A stretch of 64,000 nt of DNA from Alkalihalobacillus sp047302405 (GTDB lineage: Bacteria > Bacillota > Bacilli > Bacillales > Bacillaceae_D): positions 744,001 through 808,000 of the forward strand of contig NZ_CP154853.1 in assembly GCF_047302405.1 (NCBI RefSeq). The letters are read 5' to 3'. Below are positions 26,801 through 34,593 of this stretch, in pieces. The notes beneath the pieces were generated by a model. The model did not search any database, was not told where the DNA came from, and saw only the letters and a list, made by a program, of their open reading frames with translations. Position 1 is the first letter of the stretch, and every line of letters begins with the position of its first letter. A program made the position numbers and the translations under genes.

Positions 26801-26880
26801 TCCATTCCTTTATTGTACCTTTTCTAAAGGGAGAAAGAAAGGGGAGGAGGTTAAACGTTTGGGGTTGAGGTAGTAGGACG

Positions 26881-27222
26881 TGAAAAGAGCCCCAATGATT
26901 GCAAAAGCACATGAATAAAAGCTGGAAAGGGAATCAAAGGGAGCCAATGATTGCAAAAGCACATGAATAAGAGCTGGAAAGGGAATCAAAGGGGGCCAAT
27001 GATTGCCTTAGCGCCCAAAATGGCAGGCAAAGGGAATCAAAGGCCAGCAACGATCCCCTTAGCCTCTAAAAAGGCAGTTCAAAGGGAATCAAAGGCCAGC
27101 AGTGATTCCCTTCGCCTTTAAAATTTCAGTTCAAAAGGAATCAAAGGAAGCCAATGATTGCAAAAGCACATGAATAAAAGCCGCAAAAGGAATCAAAGAG
27201 CATCAATGAAGTCAAAAGCGAA
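26881..27222 (+). repeat. Diverged 52-bp-period repeat array
   Basis: About six and a half units, each beginning AATCAAAGG and spaced 51-52 bp, in the same orientation as the array at 21.4-22.1 kb. Individual units differ much more here (AATGATTGCAAAAGCACATG in some, CGATCCCCTTAGCC in others). The last part is almost identical to the first array (CCGCAAAAGGAATCAAAGAG). No gene is visible. Confidence 0.85.
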
Positions 27223-27294
27223 TGTAAACTTATTATCTTAAGGTACATCTTACTGATTGTCGTTTATAATAATATGTAATTAGAAATTTGACGC

Positions 27295-27591
27295 TTAAAA
27301 AATCGATAATAATAATAAGGTTCCGATACTCGCTAATACGACGAGTAAAAGAGAAGCTCCAAACCAAGCGACTATAATAGCAACAATTCCTCCGCTAATC
27401 GCAAACCATAGATTATCATGGGCGAGTAAAATACCCGGAAAAATGAGGGCTCCTAATGCTGCATAAGGAACATTACGTAAGATCGCTTGTAACCATTCAG
27501 GGAGCTTTTTGGCATCAATAAAAACAAGCGGAAGCATTCTTGGAATATAAGTCACAATCGCCATACCGAGAATAATTAAAAATAAACTCAT
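27295..27591 (-). CDS. azlD: AzlD-type branched-chain amino acid exporter subunit
   Basis: This 98-residue protein has three to four membrane helices with TYIPRMLPLVFI near the N-terminus and ILRNVPYAALGALIFPGILL in the middle, the classic AzlD pattern. It works with AzlC to export branched-chain amino acids or analogues. It overlaps azlC by 4 bp, indicating translational coupling. Confidence 0.93.
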   Translation of the reverse strand: MSLFLIILGMAIVTYIPRMLPLVFIDAKKLPEWLQAILRNVPYAALGALIFPGILLAHDNLWFAISGGIVAIIVAWFGASLLLVVLASIGTLLLLSIF

Positions 27592-28295
27592 GATCGAATC
27601 TCCTTCCTACTAAAAAGTACTTCAATTCCGACAGAAGCTAGAAGTGTTGCACAGACAATAGCCCAGCCATCGGCCATGATTTGGCTGAACAAACCATTTA
27701 ATAAAGCTGCTGTTAAAGCCAGGGTGATAATTTTTATGTTTTTTTTCATGGCCGGAACGAGCAAGGCAATAAAGAGGGCATATAAAGCAATTCCCATACT
27801 CTCTTGTAAAATCGTTGGTAGGGCTGCACCGATAACATACCCAACGACGGACATACTAACCCAACTCGTATAACCGCTCAATCCAACGCCTAAAATAAAC
27901 TTTGATGTTGGAGTTCCTTCTTTGGTCGCAATGACCGCAAAGGCTTCATCTGTAATAAAAAAGGCATAAAATGCTTTAATAAAAGGTCGATCTTCTTCCG
28001 CTTTTTCGCTTAAAGAAGCGGTTAATAATAAGTGTCTAATGTTGACAATAAAGGTTGTGAAAATAATTTCAAAGGCACCTGTGCCAAGGGCGATCAAATT
28101 TAAGGACATGTATTGAGCTGCTCCAGCAAATACGAACATACTCATCGAGAGAGTCTCTAAAAGCGAAAGTCCAGTCCCCTTTGCTAATAAACCAAACGCA
28201 AGAGCGGCAGGTATATAACCGAGGGCGATTGTCATTCCGTATGTAATACCTTTTGAAAATTGAGAATTTTTAAGCGGTTCACTAATCGTAATCAT
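27588..28295 (-). CDS. azlC: AzlC-type branched-chain amino acid exporter, large subunit
   Basis: This 235-residue protein has eight or so hydrophobic segments and AzlC signatures: IALGYIPAALAFGLLAKGTGL, FVFAGAAQYMSLNLIALGTG and YAFFITDEAFAVIA. AAGGAG precedes the ATG. Its own promoter region is crowded: repeat sequences begin about 20 bp upstream of the start. An XRE-cupin regulator gene, the usual divergent partner, lies beyond the IS element. Confidence 0.93.
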   Translation of the reverse strand: MITISEPLKNSQFSKGITYGMTIALGYIPAALAFGLLAKGTGLSLLETLSMSMFVFAGAAQYMSLNLIALGTGAFEIIFTTFIVNIRHLLLTASLSEKAEEDRPFIKAFYAFFITDEAFAVIATKEGTPTSKFILGVGLSGYTSWVSMSVVGYVIGAALPTILQESMGIALYALFIALLVPAMKKNIKIITLALTAALLNGLFSQIMADGWAIVCATLLASVGIEVLFSRKEIRS

Positions 28296-28355
28296 GTTTA
28301 CACTCCTTATTTAAAAAGCGGAGCCTGTTTGCTCAGAAGCAAGAAAAGAGCAGTT

Positions 28356-28412
28356 GGCATACTCCGCCAGCTGCATGCCCTACGCGTTCCGCGGGTGAGT
28401 TGGGAGCCTCCT
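28356..28412 (-). repeat. Left part of GC-rich hairpin repeat (copy A2) interrupted by the IS
   Basis: ACTCCGCCAGCTGCATGCCC ... GCGTTCCGCGGG ... GGGAGCCTCCT is the reverse complement of the right half of copies A1 and A3. The sequence stops exactly at the IS end and continues at 30176. Confidence 0.85.
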
Positions 28413-28427
28413 GATATGAACGAAACT

Positions 28428-28924
28428 GTCAAGGGCCCTCCTCATAACCAAGGTTTTATCCGTTTTTGGCCAATCTTAACTAGAGAAGCGGTATTTGCTT
28501 CTTAAAAATGGATGGCTTGGAGCCTTTTAGGCTTTCAATGTCCTTTCTTTAGCCTAACTACTCCACTTCAACTCTTAGGAGGTCTGTCAAGCGGGTTCCT
28601 TGACTGGCCTTCTAAGTAGTTGAGACACTTAAGGTTAGCTAAAGATAATCGTCTTTTATTCCCTCCTAAAAGTCGGATCTTTGTGAAGAAAAGGACACGG
28701 CACGAAGGCAAAAACGTTAACGACGATTTTCATCCTGATATCCGTGGGTTTTCACATAGTATCTTTCCGTATAAAGGCCATTCCACTAACTCGCGGCGTG
28801 CGTTCTCCCTAAAACGGGATAGCACAGAGGAGGCACGTGGATTTTCCTTCCCGGTGTTACTCTTTGCCTTCGAGCCCTATCCTTCTTATCTAGTTGATAT
28901 TGATTTCTCTATTTTGTTGATTTC
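28428..28924 (-). ncRNA. Noncoding 3' region of the IS with a candidate bridge RNA
   Basis: IS110-family recombinases use an element-encoded RNA that pairs with target and donor DNA; in IS1111-type elements it is expected on the 3' side of the transposase gene. The noncoding stretch here holds a long imperfect hairpin (about 28566-28626; CTTAG..GG.C..GTCAAG with its complement, extended by TTCAACT with AGTTGAG). The boundaries and the pairing to target are not established. Confidence 0.45.
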
Positions 28925-30055
28925 TTATACTTTGTTTAGTTGGCTTTGAGCGGCGGTGCTAGGCACATGTCGGCTAACAGCCCAAATAAATCCTGCTAAC
29001 TCTCTTGCCACCGCTGTTATGACTTTCCCACTTTCTTTTCCACGCGATAATAAACGATAGTAGCGCTGGTTCAGTCGATTCTGTGCTTTCCACGATAGAG
29101 CTTGTATGGACGGATCAAGCTTCTCCAACCTCTTTTTCAAACGACCTTTTACCGCTGGTTGGTAACGATAACTCCAGGCCGATTCTACTAATAAGCGACG
29201 GACATGACGATTTCCCGTTTTGGTAATCTTCCCTTGGTACCTTCTATCTCCGCTTGAAGATTCACTCGGTACTAAACCGACATAGGACATGAATTGCCTT
29301 GGGGTGGCAAAGCGTTCAAAAGATCCTATTTCTGCCACGAGACTCGCAGCCGTGATTAAAGCAACCCCTCTGAGAGATTGTAACGTTTGAATAGCTGATG
29401 CATGAACGCCTTCTTCTGCTTCTTGTTCGATTCCTTCCTCATATCGTTTCAATCTTTGTTCCAACTCTTTTAACTGATGGTAATACTCTTGAAAAACGAG
29501 ATTTAAGTTTGGGTGCTCAAATGTCAAAGCATCTAACCAAGCGTAATACTTCTTCGTCCACTTTTTCACCCCTTCAGGTGGACGCTTTTCATTACGCAAG
29601 AGAAACTTTGTTAAGCGATGTTTGGAACGTAATTCATCTTCTTTGGCATCTTCACGTGCTCGAACTAAATCACGTAACGCTTCATCTTCAGGCGTCGGAA
29701 TGTAGATGTTCGTTAGTTCTCCCGCACGATAAAGTTGGGCGAGCCTTAAAGAATCCCTTTTGTCCGTTTTGACTCGGTCTCCTGCTTTTTGGGGGATCAA
29801 GGAGGGAGCGATCACCTCACAATAGACCCCTAAAGATACACATAAGCGATACAGCCCATATCCAGTCGGTCCCGCTTCGTAACAAAAACGGAGCGTGTCG
29901 ACCTCTCCTAATTTTTTGATAAGCTTTTTAATCGCCTCTGGTGTATGCGGAATCATCCCCATATAACGAGGGGCATCCCGACCTTCTTCCGCCACCGCTA
30001 CCGCAATTTTTTCTTTTGATACGTCTAAACCAACGTATTTTATGGTATCCTTCAT
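28925..30055 (-). CDS. IS110-family transposase (DEDD recombinase)
   Basis: The 376-residue protein starts with YVGLDVSKEKIAVAVAEEG, the first acidic motif of the RuvC-like DEDD domain, and has KTDKRDSLRLAQLYRAGEL further on. The C-terminal transposase_20 domain shows LRGVALITAASLVAEIG, then FMSYVGLVPSESSSGDRRYQ with its serine cluster and KTGNRHVRRLLVESAW. The length is complete, with no frameshift, so the element could be active. Confidence 0.95.
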   Translation of the reverse strand: MKDTIKYVGLDVSKEKIAVAVAEEGRDAPRYMGMIPHTPEAIKKLIKKLGEVDTLRFCYEAGPTGYGLYRLCVSLGVYCEVIAPSLIPQKAGDRVKTDKRDSLRLAQLYRAGELTNIYIPTPEDEALRDLVRAREDAKEDELRSKHRLTKFLLRNEKRPPEGVKKWTKKYYAWLDALTFEHPNLNLVFQEYYHQLKELEQRLKRYEEGIEQEAEEGVHASAIQTLQSLRGVALITAASLVAEIGSFERFATPRQFMSYVGLVPSESSSGDRRYQGKITKTGNRHVRRLLVESAWSYRYQPAVKGRLKKRLEKLDPSIQALSWKAQNRLNQRYYRLLSRGKESGKVITAVARELAGFIWAVSRHVPSTAAQSQLNKV

Positions 30056-30175
30056 AATAACTAGCTCCTTTCGTAATGTAGCTCTGATTTGGTTTGGTTA
30101 ATTCTTCTGTTAATCATTCTAACCAAATTAACCTACGCTGTTACGAGTAAGGGGCTAGTTTCGTTCATGATAACT

Positions 30176-30247
30176 CGCTAAGCTGTGGGGTCTCCCGTCC
30201 CTCACTAATTCCGCAGGAGTCTCCAGGCATTCCGCAGTCTCCGTTTT
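30176..30247 (-). repeat. Right part of GC-rich hairpin repeat (copy A2)
   Basis: CGCTAAGCTGTGGGGTCTCC, CCGCAGGAGTCTCC and GGCATTCCGC continue the repeat that is broken off at 28412. Immediately beyond, at about 30289-30332, lies TTTTCTCGAGCTTCTAACGG and ACGTAGCTAGATT. This is one arm of the 122-bp repeat family, whose other arm lies at 28317-28353. Confidence 0.85.
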
Positions 30248-30433
30248 GAGTAACTAAAAACAATCCGTTTCAACTTAGTAGAAAACATTTTGATGGGATT
30301 TTCTCGAGCTTCTAACGGACGTAGCTAGATTCAGATCCATTAAGGTAAAATAAAGAAAAGTACGGTTGTTTTGTATCATATATGATATTATTATATAATA
30401 TAGTATACTTATTAGGTTGACAAGGAGATTCGT

Positions 30434-31000
30434 ATGGAAAATGGACAAATGTCTCAAATGATTGGAAGTCGCTTAAGGAAAATAAGGCATTTAAAGGAGT
30501 TATCATTGGAGGAGCTTGCAGATTTAACCGGGGTCAGCAAACCAATGCTCGGAAAAATTGAACGGGGAGAATCGAACCCAACCGTAACGACGTTGTGGAA
30601 GATAGCAAAAGGTATTAACATTCCATTTAGTTTTTTTATAGAAGAAGAGCAGGAGGATGTGACGATCGTACGACGAGAATCAGTCAAATCGTTATCGGAT
30701 CAAAGTGGTGGTTATGATGTCTACCCACTTTTTCCGAAGCAGTCTTTTAAACCATTTGAAATCTATTCTGTTCTAATTAAAAGTGGCTGTGTTCATGTGG
30801 CAGAAGGACATACTAAAGGAGTCGAGGAATATATCGTTGTGGAAAAAGGAGAAGTAAAGGTTACCGTTTTCGAAAATGAATATGTTTTAAAAGCAGGAGA
30901 TGCCCTACATTTTAAAGCAGAAACGGATCATATTTATGAAAACATTAGTGGTGTGGAAGATTGTCAGATGACGATGATTATTTATTATCCAGCCGTTTAA
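30434..31000 (+). CDS. XRE-family regulator with C-terminal cupin domain
   Basis: This 188-residue protein has an N-terminal helix-turn-helix (GSRLRKIRHLKELSLEELAD, then GVSKPMLGKIERGESNPTVT) and a C-terminal cupin (VEEYIVVEKGEVKVTVFENE, then AGDALHFKAETDHIYEN). Such proteins bind a small effector in the cupin and repress transport or catabolic genes. Homologues are often divergent from azlCD, which suggests that it controls that exporter. AAGGAG precedes the ATG. Confidence 0.9.
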   Translation: MENGQMSQMIGSRLRKIRHLKELSLEELADLTGVSKPMLGKIERGESNPTVTTLWKIAKGINIPFSFFIEEEQEDVTIVRRESVKSLSDQSGGYDVYPLFPKQSFKPFEIYSVLIKSGCVHVAEGHTKGVEEYIVVEKGEVKVTVFENEYVLKAGDALHFKAETDHIYENISGVEDCQMTMIIYYPAV

Positions 31001-31072
31001 TTATTAGGTTTATAGGGATGTATGGAAAATGAGCGAGGGTAAATTTAAAGGGTTAAATGTTCCCGAAAAAAT

Positions 31073-31104
31073 GCAAGCACGATTGGTCGGTGCTTGCTTT
31101 TTTC
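31073..31104 (+). terminator. Rho-independent terminator after the XRE-cupin gene
   Basis: GCAAGCAC pairs with GTGCTTGC and is followed by six T. Confidence 0.88.
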
Positions 31105-31137
31105 GCTTTAATAGCGAAGGATTTATTGGTGAAGTGT

Positions 31138-31743
31138 TTATTTTGCCAATAAATGTTGTACTTGCTCTCTACGTGAAAGTAATTTTTTTAATTTTTTCTT
31201 ATGATTATTAATAGAAGATTGATCCGAATCTAATATAGCTTCATGTAATTCCATCAAAACATAATCAATTTCTAAATTCATCATGTTATATAAGGTTTGT
31301 GGTTCAAGCGACTTTCCATCATCACGATATTGGATCATTGACCCATTTCGATTCATCATTACTTTTTCACTCCCATCGATTTCAATCATTGATTCAATGT
31401 CACCGGCCCGATACGAAGTAATATAGTGGGGTCCTTCCGTCACCCGTTTCACAATTCCATTTCCTTTTTCTGCTTGAAGTAACTTCTCGATCGCTTCTGC
31501 AAGGACTTCATCATAAATATGGAGACTTGTGACTGATAAGGTAAGAAATTCAGGATTTCGAACGAAAGGTAATTCATGGACAGACTCTTCTAATTCGATC
31601 ATTAAATAAATCGTTTTCGCATCATAACGCCAATAAAGAGAATAGTGTTTGCTCATCATTCTTTTGATGAATTGATGGAGTGCCGTCTTGGTTAATTCTA
31701 TATAGAGTTCAGAAAATTCAACTTCTATATATGCATCATTCAT
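31138..31743 (-). CDS. Hypothetical protein, 201 aa
   Basis: The ATG at 31743 is preferred because AAAGGGGTG lies upstream; eleven more in-frame codons exist before it without a site. The product is acidic and soluble, with an alpha/beta N-terminal two thirds and a helical C-terminus (DSDQSSINNHKKKLKKLLSR). There is no signal peptide or recognised motif. It converges with the XRE gene. Confidence 0.65.
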   Translation of the reverse strand: MNDAYIEVEFSELYIELTKTALHQFIKRMMSKHYSLYWRYDAKTIYLMIELEESVHELPFVRNPEFLTLSVTSLHIYDEVLAEAIEKLLQAEKGNGIVKRVTEGPHYITSYRAGDIESMIEIDGSEKVMMNRNGSMIQYRDDGKSLEPQTLYNMMNLEIDYVLMELHEAILDSDQSSINNHKKKLKKLLSRREQVQHLLAK

Positions 31744-31983
31744 TTTTAAGCACACCCCTTTATTCGTTTGCCTCACCTACAATAAGAGAATCTCAACCTA
31801 AAACGTTCCCGCGAAAATATCGTGAAGTTTAATGAGTTTGCTACATCATATGTTGAAAATTCAGAAAAAAGAAGCAAAAAGCCCAGAACACTAAAGAAAT
31901 GGGCGAGAAATTTTAACTATATAAAGGTGCGATGGTGAACTACGGGTGAGGGATGACAATCAGGGGGACATTGTGTCTTTCCA

Positions 31984-32032
31984 AAAAAAAACCTTAAAGG
32001 CCAGCAATGCTCCTGTAAGGTAACTTTTTATA
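31984..32032 (-). terminator. Terminator after the acetyltransferase gene
   Basis: On the minus strand ACCTTA pairs with TAAGGT around a long loop and is followed by a run of nine T. The loop carries a GGCCAGCAATG segment related to the 52-bp repeat family. Confidence 0.65.
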
Positions 32033-32058
32033 AAATACTTATTTAGATTAGGCAAATG

Positions 32059-32529
32059 TTAAAAACGAAAACCGTAGCGCTTTGAAACAATATCGTGAAA
32101 GCCTAGGGAATTATAAAGAGCTTTTGTTGCTTCATTATTAATTCCCGTTTCTAATTCAATTCCTTTAATTTTCTTCTGTTCTGCCCAATAAATAACTTTT
32201 AAAAGAATTTTCTTGGCTATTCCTTGATTCCGGTGCTCTTTATGAACAAACAAATCATTTAACCAAATATAATGTCCACCTTTATCAATACTAATTGCCA
32301 CGTTTAAAAAAGCTGCTCCTACAAAAGTTTCATTCTTCTCTGCCACAAAAATAAAAGCATGAGAACTATCCTCTTGAGTCAGCTTTATCGTGTTAAGTAT
32401 TTGAGAGTGCATATCGGTTGCATATGGTTCACTACTGGCTAATGGACCCTGTTGTTCCAATAGCAAATCAGCAAGTTTAATCAGTGTTTGTTCATCGGCA
32501 TCCTTTCTAATTTGATACACATTTACCAT
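32059..32529 (-). CDS. GNAT-family N-acetyltransferase
   Basis: The 156-residue protein has the GNAT acetyl-CoA motif A LFVHKEHRNQGIAKKILLKV (the R/Q-x-x-G-x-A/G signature as HRNQGIA) and the motif B-like region ATKALYNSLGFHDI. It is monocistronic. The substrate is unknown; proteins of this size acetylate small amines, amino acids or protein N-termini. Confidence 0.9.
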   Translation of the reverse strand: MVNVYQIRKDADEQTLIKLADLLLEQQGPLASSEPYATDMHSQILNTIKLTQEDSSHAFIFVAEKNETFVGAAFLNVAISIDKGGHYIWLNDLFVHKEHRNQGIAKKILLKVIYWAEQKKIKGIELETGINNEATKALYNSLGFHDIVSKRYGFRF

Positions 32530-32599
32530 CCGCTAAATCCCCCTAAACTACGATTCTAATTAATTAATGATAGCTTAACATAAAAGAGATAAAGAGAGT

Positions 32600-32760
32600 A
32601 GTCTAGGAATGATTCGATTAAAAAGGAATAAGTAATGAAAAAGTGAATAAGCGAAATTAGTGTATGGATAAGGCGGAATAGGTAATGGAAAAATAGAAAA
32701 GGCGATATCAGGGTGAGAATAAAGTAGAATTGGTAATAAAAAAGCGAATTGCAACAATTA
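32600..32760. repeat. Degenerate short repeats, noncoding
   Basis: GAATAAG/GAATAGG, TAATG(A/G)AAAA and GCGAAATT-like words recur at irregular spacing of about 40-50 bp. A short minus-strand frame through it is an artefact of this composition. I see no gene here. Confidence 0.5.
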
Positions 32761-32832
32761 CGCTACAAAAATATAGCTGCTTTAATTGCGATAGCATATG
32801 GTAATAGTTACATCTTAACAAAGAGGTTGGGC

Positions 32833-33025
32833 GAACATTGAGTGATGTTCACCGCTCCCGAAAATCATGATCCGCGTCAATAGCCAGCGCCGAATTAACC
32901 GGCTAGGCCAGTGGATTTAGCCCACGAGGGTCTTCGCATGACTTGCTCGCTGGGATACAGGGGTCAAGTCATGATTGACATTCATAAATTTTAAAGTCTC
33001 TTTTGTAGCTATCTCGGGAGCGGTG
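32833..33025. ncRNA. Candidate structured RNA of unknown family
   Basis: A perfect 12-bp closing stem joins 32850-32861 (CACCGCTCCCGA) and 33014-33025 (TCGGGAGCGGTG). Inside it GTCAAT (32876-32881) pairs with ATTGAC (32974-32979). Within that lie GCCG/CGGC (32889-32903), GTGG/CCAC (32911-32925) and a 9-bp stem CATGACTTG/CAAGTCATG (32937-32973) that contains CTG/CAG. A further hairpin GAACAT/ATGTTC abuts the 5' side (32833-32850). GC content exceeds that of the flanks. The strand is undetermined and no U run follows on either side. It matches no riboswitch or housekeeping RNA that I can recall. Confidence 0.5.
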
Positions 33026-33074
33026 TCTGATCTCTCACTCTACTTATATACAAAAACGAGCTCAGCTATGTCGC

Positions 33075-33287
33075 TCAATTTTCCATTATTGTGCTTATGT
33101 GGCTTTTCATGAGTGTGAGTTGTTTTTGTTCTTGTTCAGTTGCGTATAATGCTGCTTTTTGTAAAGCGGATTTTGCTTTTTCTAAATGATTGTTCGCTGC
33201 TTCTCTTTGAATATCGGTTTCAGCAGCAATTGTTAATAATTCAGCACGAGCGACAGCCTCTCTTGCTTGTTGATAGGAATTAACCAT
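33075..33287 (-). CDS. DUF3813-like small protein, 70 aa
   Basis: The product opens with YQQAREAVARAELLTIAAET and is Ala/Gln-rich and helical throughout, matching the short DUF3813-type proteins of bacilli (QxARxAVxxA start). Its start lies inside the end of the preceding 51-aa gene (8-bp overlap), so it is translationally coupled. The function is unknown. Confidence 0.65.
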   Translation of the reverse strand: MVNSYQQAREAVARAELLTIAAETDIQREAANNHLEKAKSALQKAALYATEQEQKQLTLMKSHISTIMEN

Positions 33288-33435
33288 GGTCTGGTCGCTC
33301 CGAGCCTGAATGTTTTTTCTCTCTTTTTTCAGCTGTATAAAGAGTTTCTTCTTTTAAACCCTCTGTTTCATTTGCCGGTTGAACGGCATCTTTTCCTTCT
33401 TGAATGGCACGTTTAGAACGAGATTTTTTACTCAA
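33280..33435 (-). CDS. Small basic protein, 51 aa, TTG start
   Basis: GAAGGTG precedes a TTG that overlaps the stop of the upstream gene (TTGAGTAA). The product (MSKKSRSKRAIQEGKDAVQP and onward) is hydrophilic and charged. The overlaps at both ends with neighbouring small genes support translation. No family is recognised. Confidence 0.55.
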   Translation of the reverse strand: MSKKSRSKRAIQEGKDAVQPANETEGLKEETLYTAEKREKKHSGSERPDHG

Positions 33436-33607
33436 TATGTTCACCTTCTTTTTCTTTTATATTGGCTATCTTAAGAGGTGTTGACTTTTTGTGATTTCCC
33501 CCTAATAACGCGAGTTCCGTTAGCACTGTACGGTACATCAATAGCCTTTTATTTTCATAAAAAAATGCAGCTACGCCCATTAGCATAACCGCAATTTTTT
33601 TATTCAT
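33428..33607 (-). CDS. Small hypothetical protein, 59 aa
   Basis: The ATG-initiated frame (MNKKIAVMLMGVAAFFYENK onward) has a short hydrophobic N-terminal stretch and a Lys/Glu-rich tail. It lies 32 bp after the phosphatase stop and overlaps the next gene by 8 bp. The ribosome binding site is weak, so confidence is lower than for its neighbours. Confidence 0.45.
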   Translation of the reverse strand: MNKKIAVMLMGVAAFFYENKRLLMYRTVLTELALLGGNHKKSTPLKIANIKEKEGEHIE

Positions 33608-33639
33608 ACATAAGGAATTTCTATCATTGCTACTTTAAA

Positions 33640-34452
33640 TTATTTGAGGTTTAATGCTTCTTCCAAATAAACCGCAATGCCGTCTTCTTCATTAGTAAGA
33701 GTAATTTCGTTAGCGAGTGACTTGAGCTCTGGGATCGCATTTTTCATAGCAACACCTTGTCCGGCATATTCGATCATTTCAAAGTCATTATCTTCATCTC
33801 CGAATGCAATGATACGTTCTTGTGGGATTTGGTAAAAATCAGCGACTTTTTTTAGTCCGACGGCTTTATTAATGCCCGTTTTAACGAGCTCTAGTACATT
33901 CCAAGGAGCCCCCCATGAACGCTGATCAATCACTTCGGCATGTGTATCTTTTAACAATCCTTTTAACTCAGTTATATGATGTTCATGAGGGTGAATCAAA
34001 ATACAAGTTGGATCATCACTTAAGATTTTTAGAAGATCACCATATTCGACCGGACTTTCACCAGCTACAAATGTGTCAACTAATAATTGATCAAAATGTC
34101 GTAAATAAAAATCATCAATTACTTCAACCATAATATTGCTGACTTTAAAGGCTTCACATGTTTCGATCACTGTTTGAGCTGTTTTTAAATCAAGGGGGGA
34201 ATGAGAAGTTTGAAAGCTTCTATCAAAAGGATGATGAACAAAGGCACCATTAAAATTGACGATTGCTGTATTAAGTTTCATTTGTTGATAATACTGAAGA
34301 CTAGCACGATATGGTCTTCCCGTTGAAATAACCACTTTATGACCGGCGGCTTTCGCTTTTTCGATCGTTGCTAATGTGTTTTCAGAAATCGTTTTATCGT
34401 CCTTAAGTAAAGTTCCATCGAGATCGAGCGCAATTAAATGTTGGTTTGACAT
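33640..34452 (-). CDS. Cof-type HAD-IIB phosphatase (YitU-like)
   Basis: This 270-residue protein has motif I ALDLDGTLLKDDKTIS, motif II VISTGRPYRAS, the C2B cap, the lysine in VKTGINKAVGL and motif IV AFGDEDNDFEMIEYAG. Relatives such as YitU dephosphorylate riboflavin-pathway intermediates and sugar phosphates. It heads a leftward group with three very small genes. Confidence 0.88.
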   Translation of the reverse strand: MSNQHLIALDLDGTLLKDDKTISENTLATIEKAKAAGHKVVISTGRPYRASLQYYQQMKLNTAIVNFNGAFVHHPFDRSFQTSHSPLDLKTAQTVIETCEAFKVSNIMVEVIDDFYLRHFDQLLVDTFVAGESPVEYGDLLKILSDDPTCILIHPHEHHITELKGLLKDTHAEVIDQRSWGAPWNVLELVKTGINKAVGLKKVADFYQIPQERIIAFGDEDNDFEMIEYAGQGVAMKNAIPELKSLANEITLTNEEDGIAVYLEEALNLK

Positions 34453-34593
34453 AGTCTATTCCTTTCAAGTTTCATAAATAGGTAACAAATTCTCCTTTTT
34501 TCGCTTTAAAAAATCACAATTGATTATGTTATAGTTATGATTGGAGAAATTGCTTTCGATGAATTTATTCTCCCATTTTAGGAGGTTCAAAAG

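Larger units (their letters stand above)
28413..30175 (-). mobile_element. IS110-family element, IS1111-like layout
   Basis: The ends are defined by comparing the interrupted repeat with intact copies: the flanks join to GGGAGCCTCCTCGCTAA with no duplication. Subterminal 12-bp inverted repeats ATGAACGAAACT (28416-28427) and AGTTTCGTTCAT (30157-30168) lie 3 bp and 7 bp from the two ends, the asymmetric spacing I recall for the IS1111 subgroup. CT occurs at both junctions (28411-28412 and 30174-30175), a candidate 2-bp core. The single transposase gene is intact, with about 510 bp of noncoding DNA on its 3' side and 120 bp on its 5' side. Confidence 0.88.

Noticed and set aside
28620..28949. 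A 109-codon plus-strand frame next to the transposase
   Set aside because: It lies in the noncoding end of the IS, antisense to the likely RNA, without a ribosome binding site.
31029..31211. A 60-codon frame after the XRE-cupin gene
   Set aside because: It spans a clear terminator hairpin and overlaps a better-supported convergent gene.
32575..32757. A 60-codon minus-strand frame rich in Pro, Leu and Tyr
   Set aside because: It comes from degenerate GAATAAG-type repeats; no ribosome binding site or conserved pattern.
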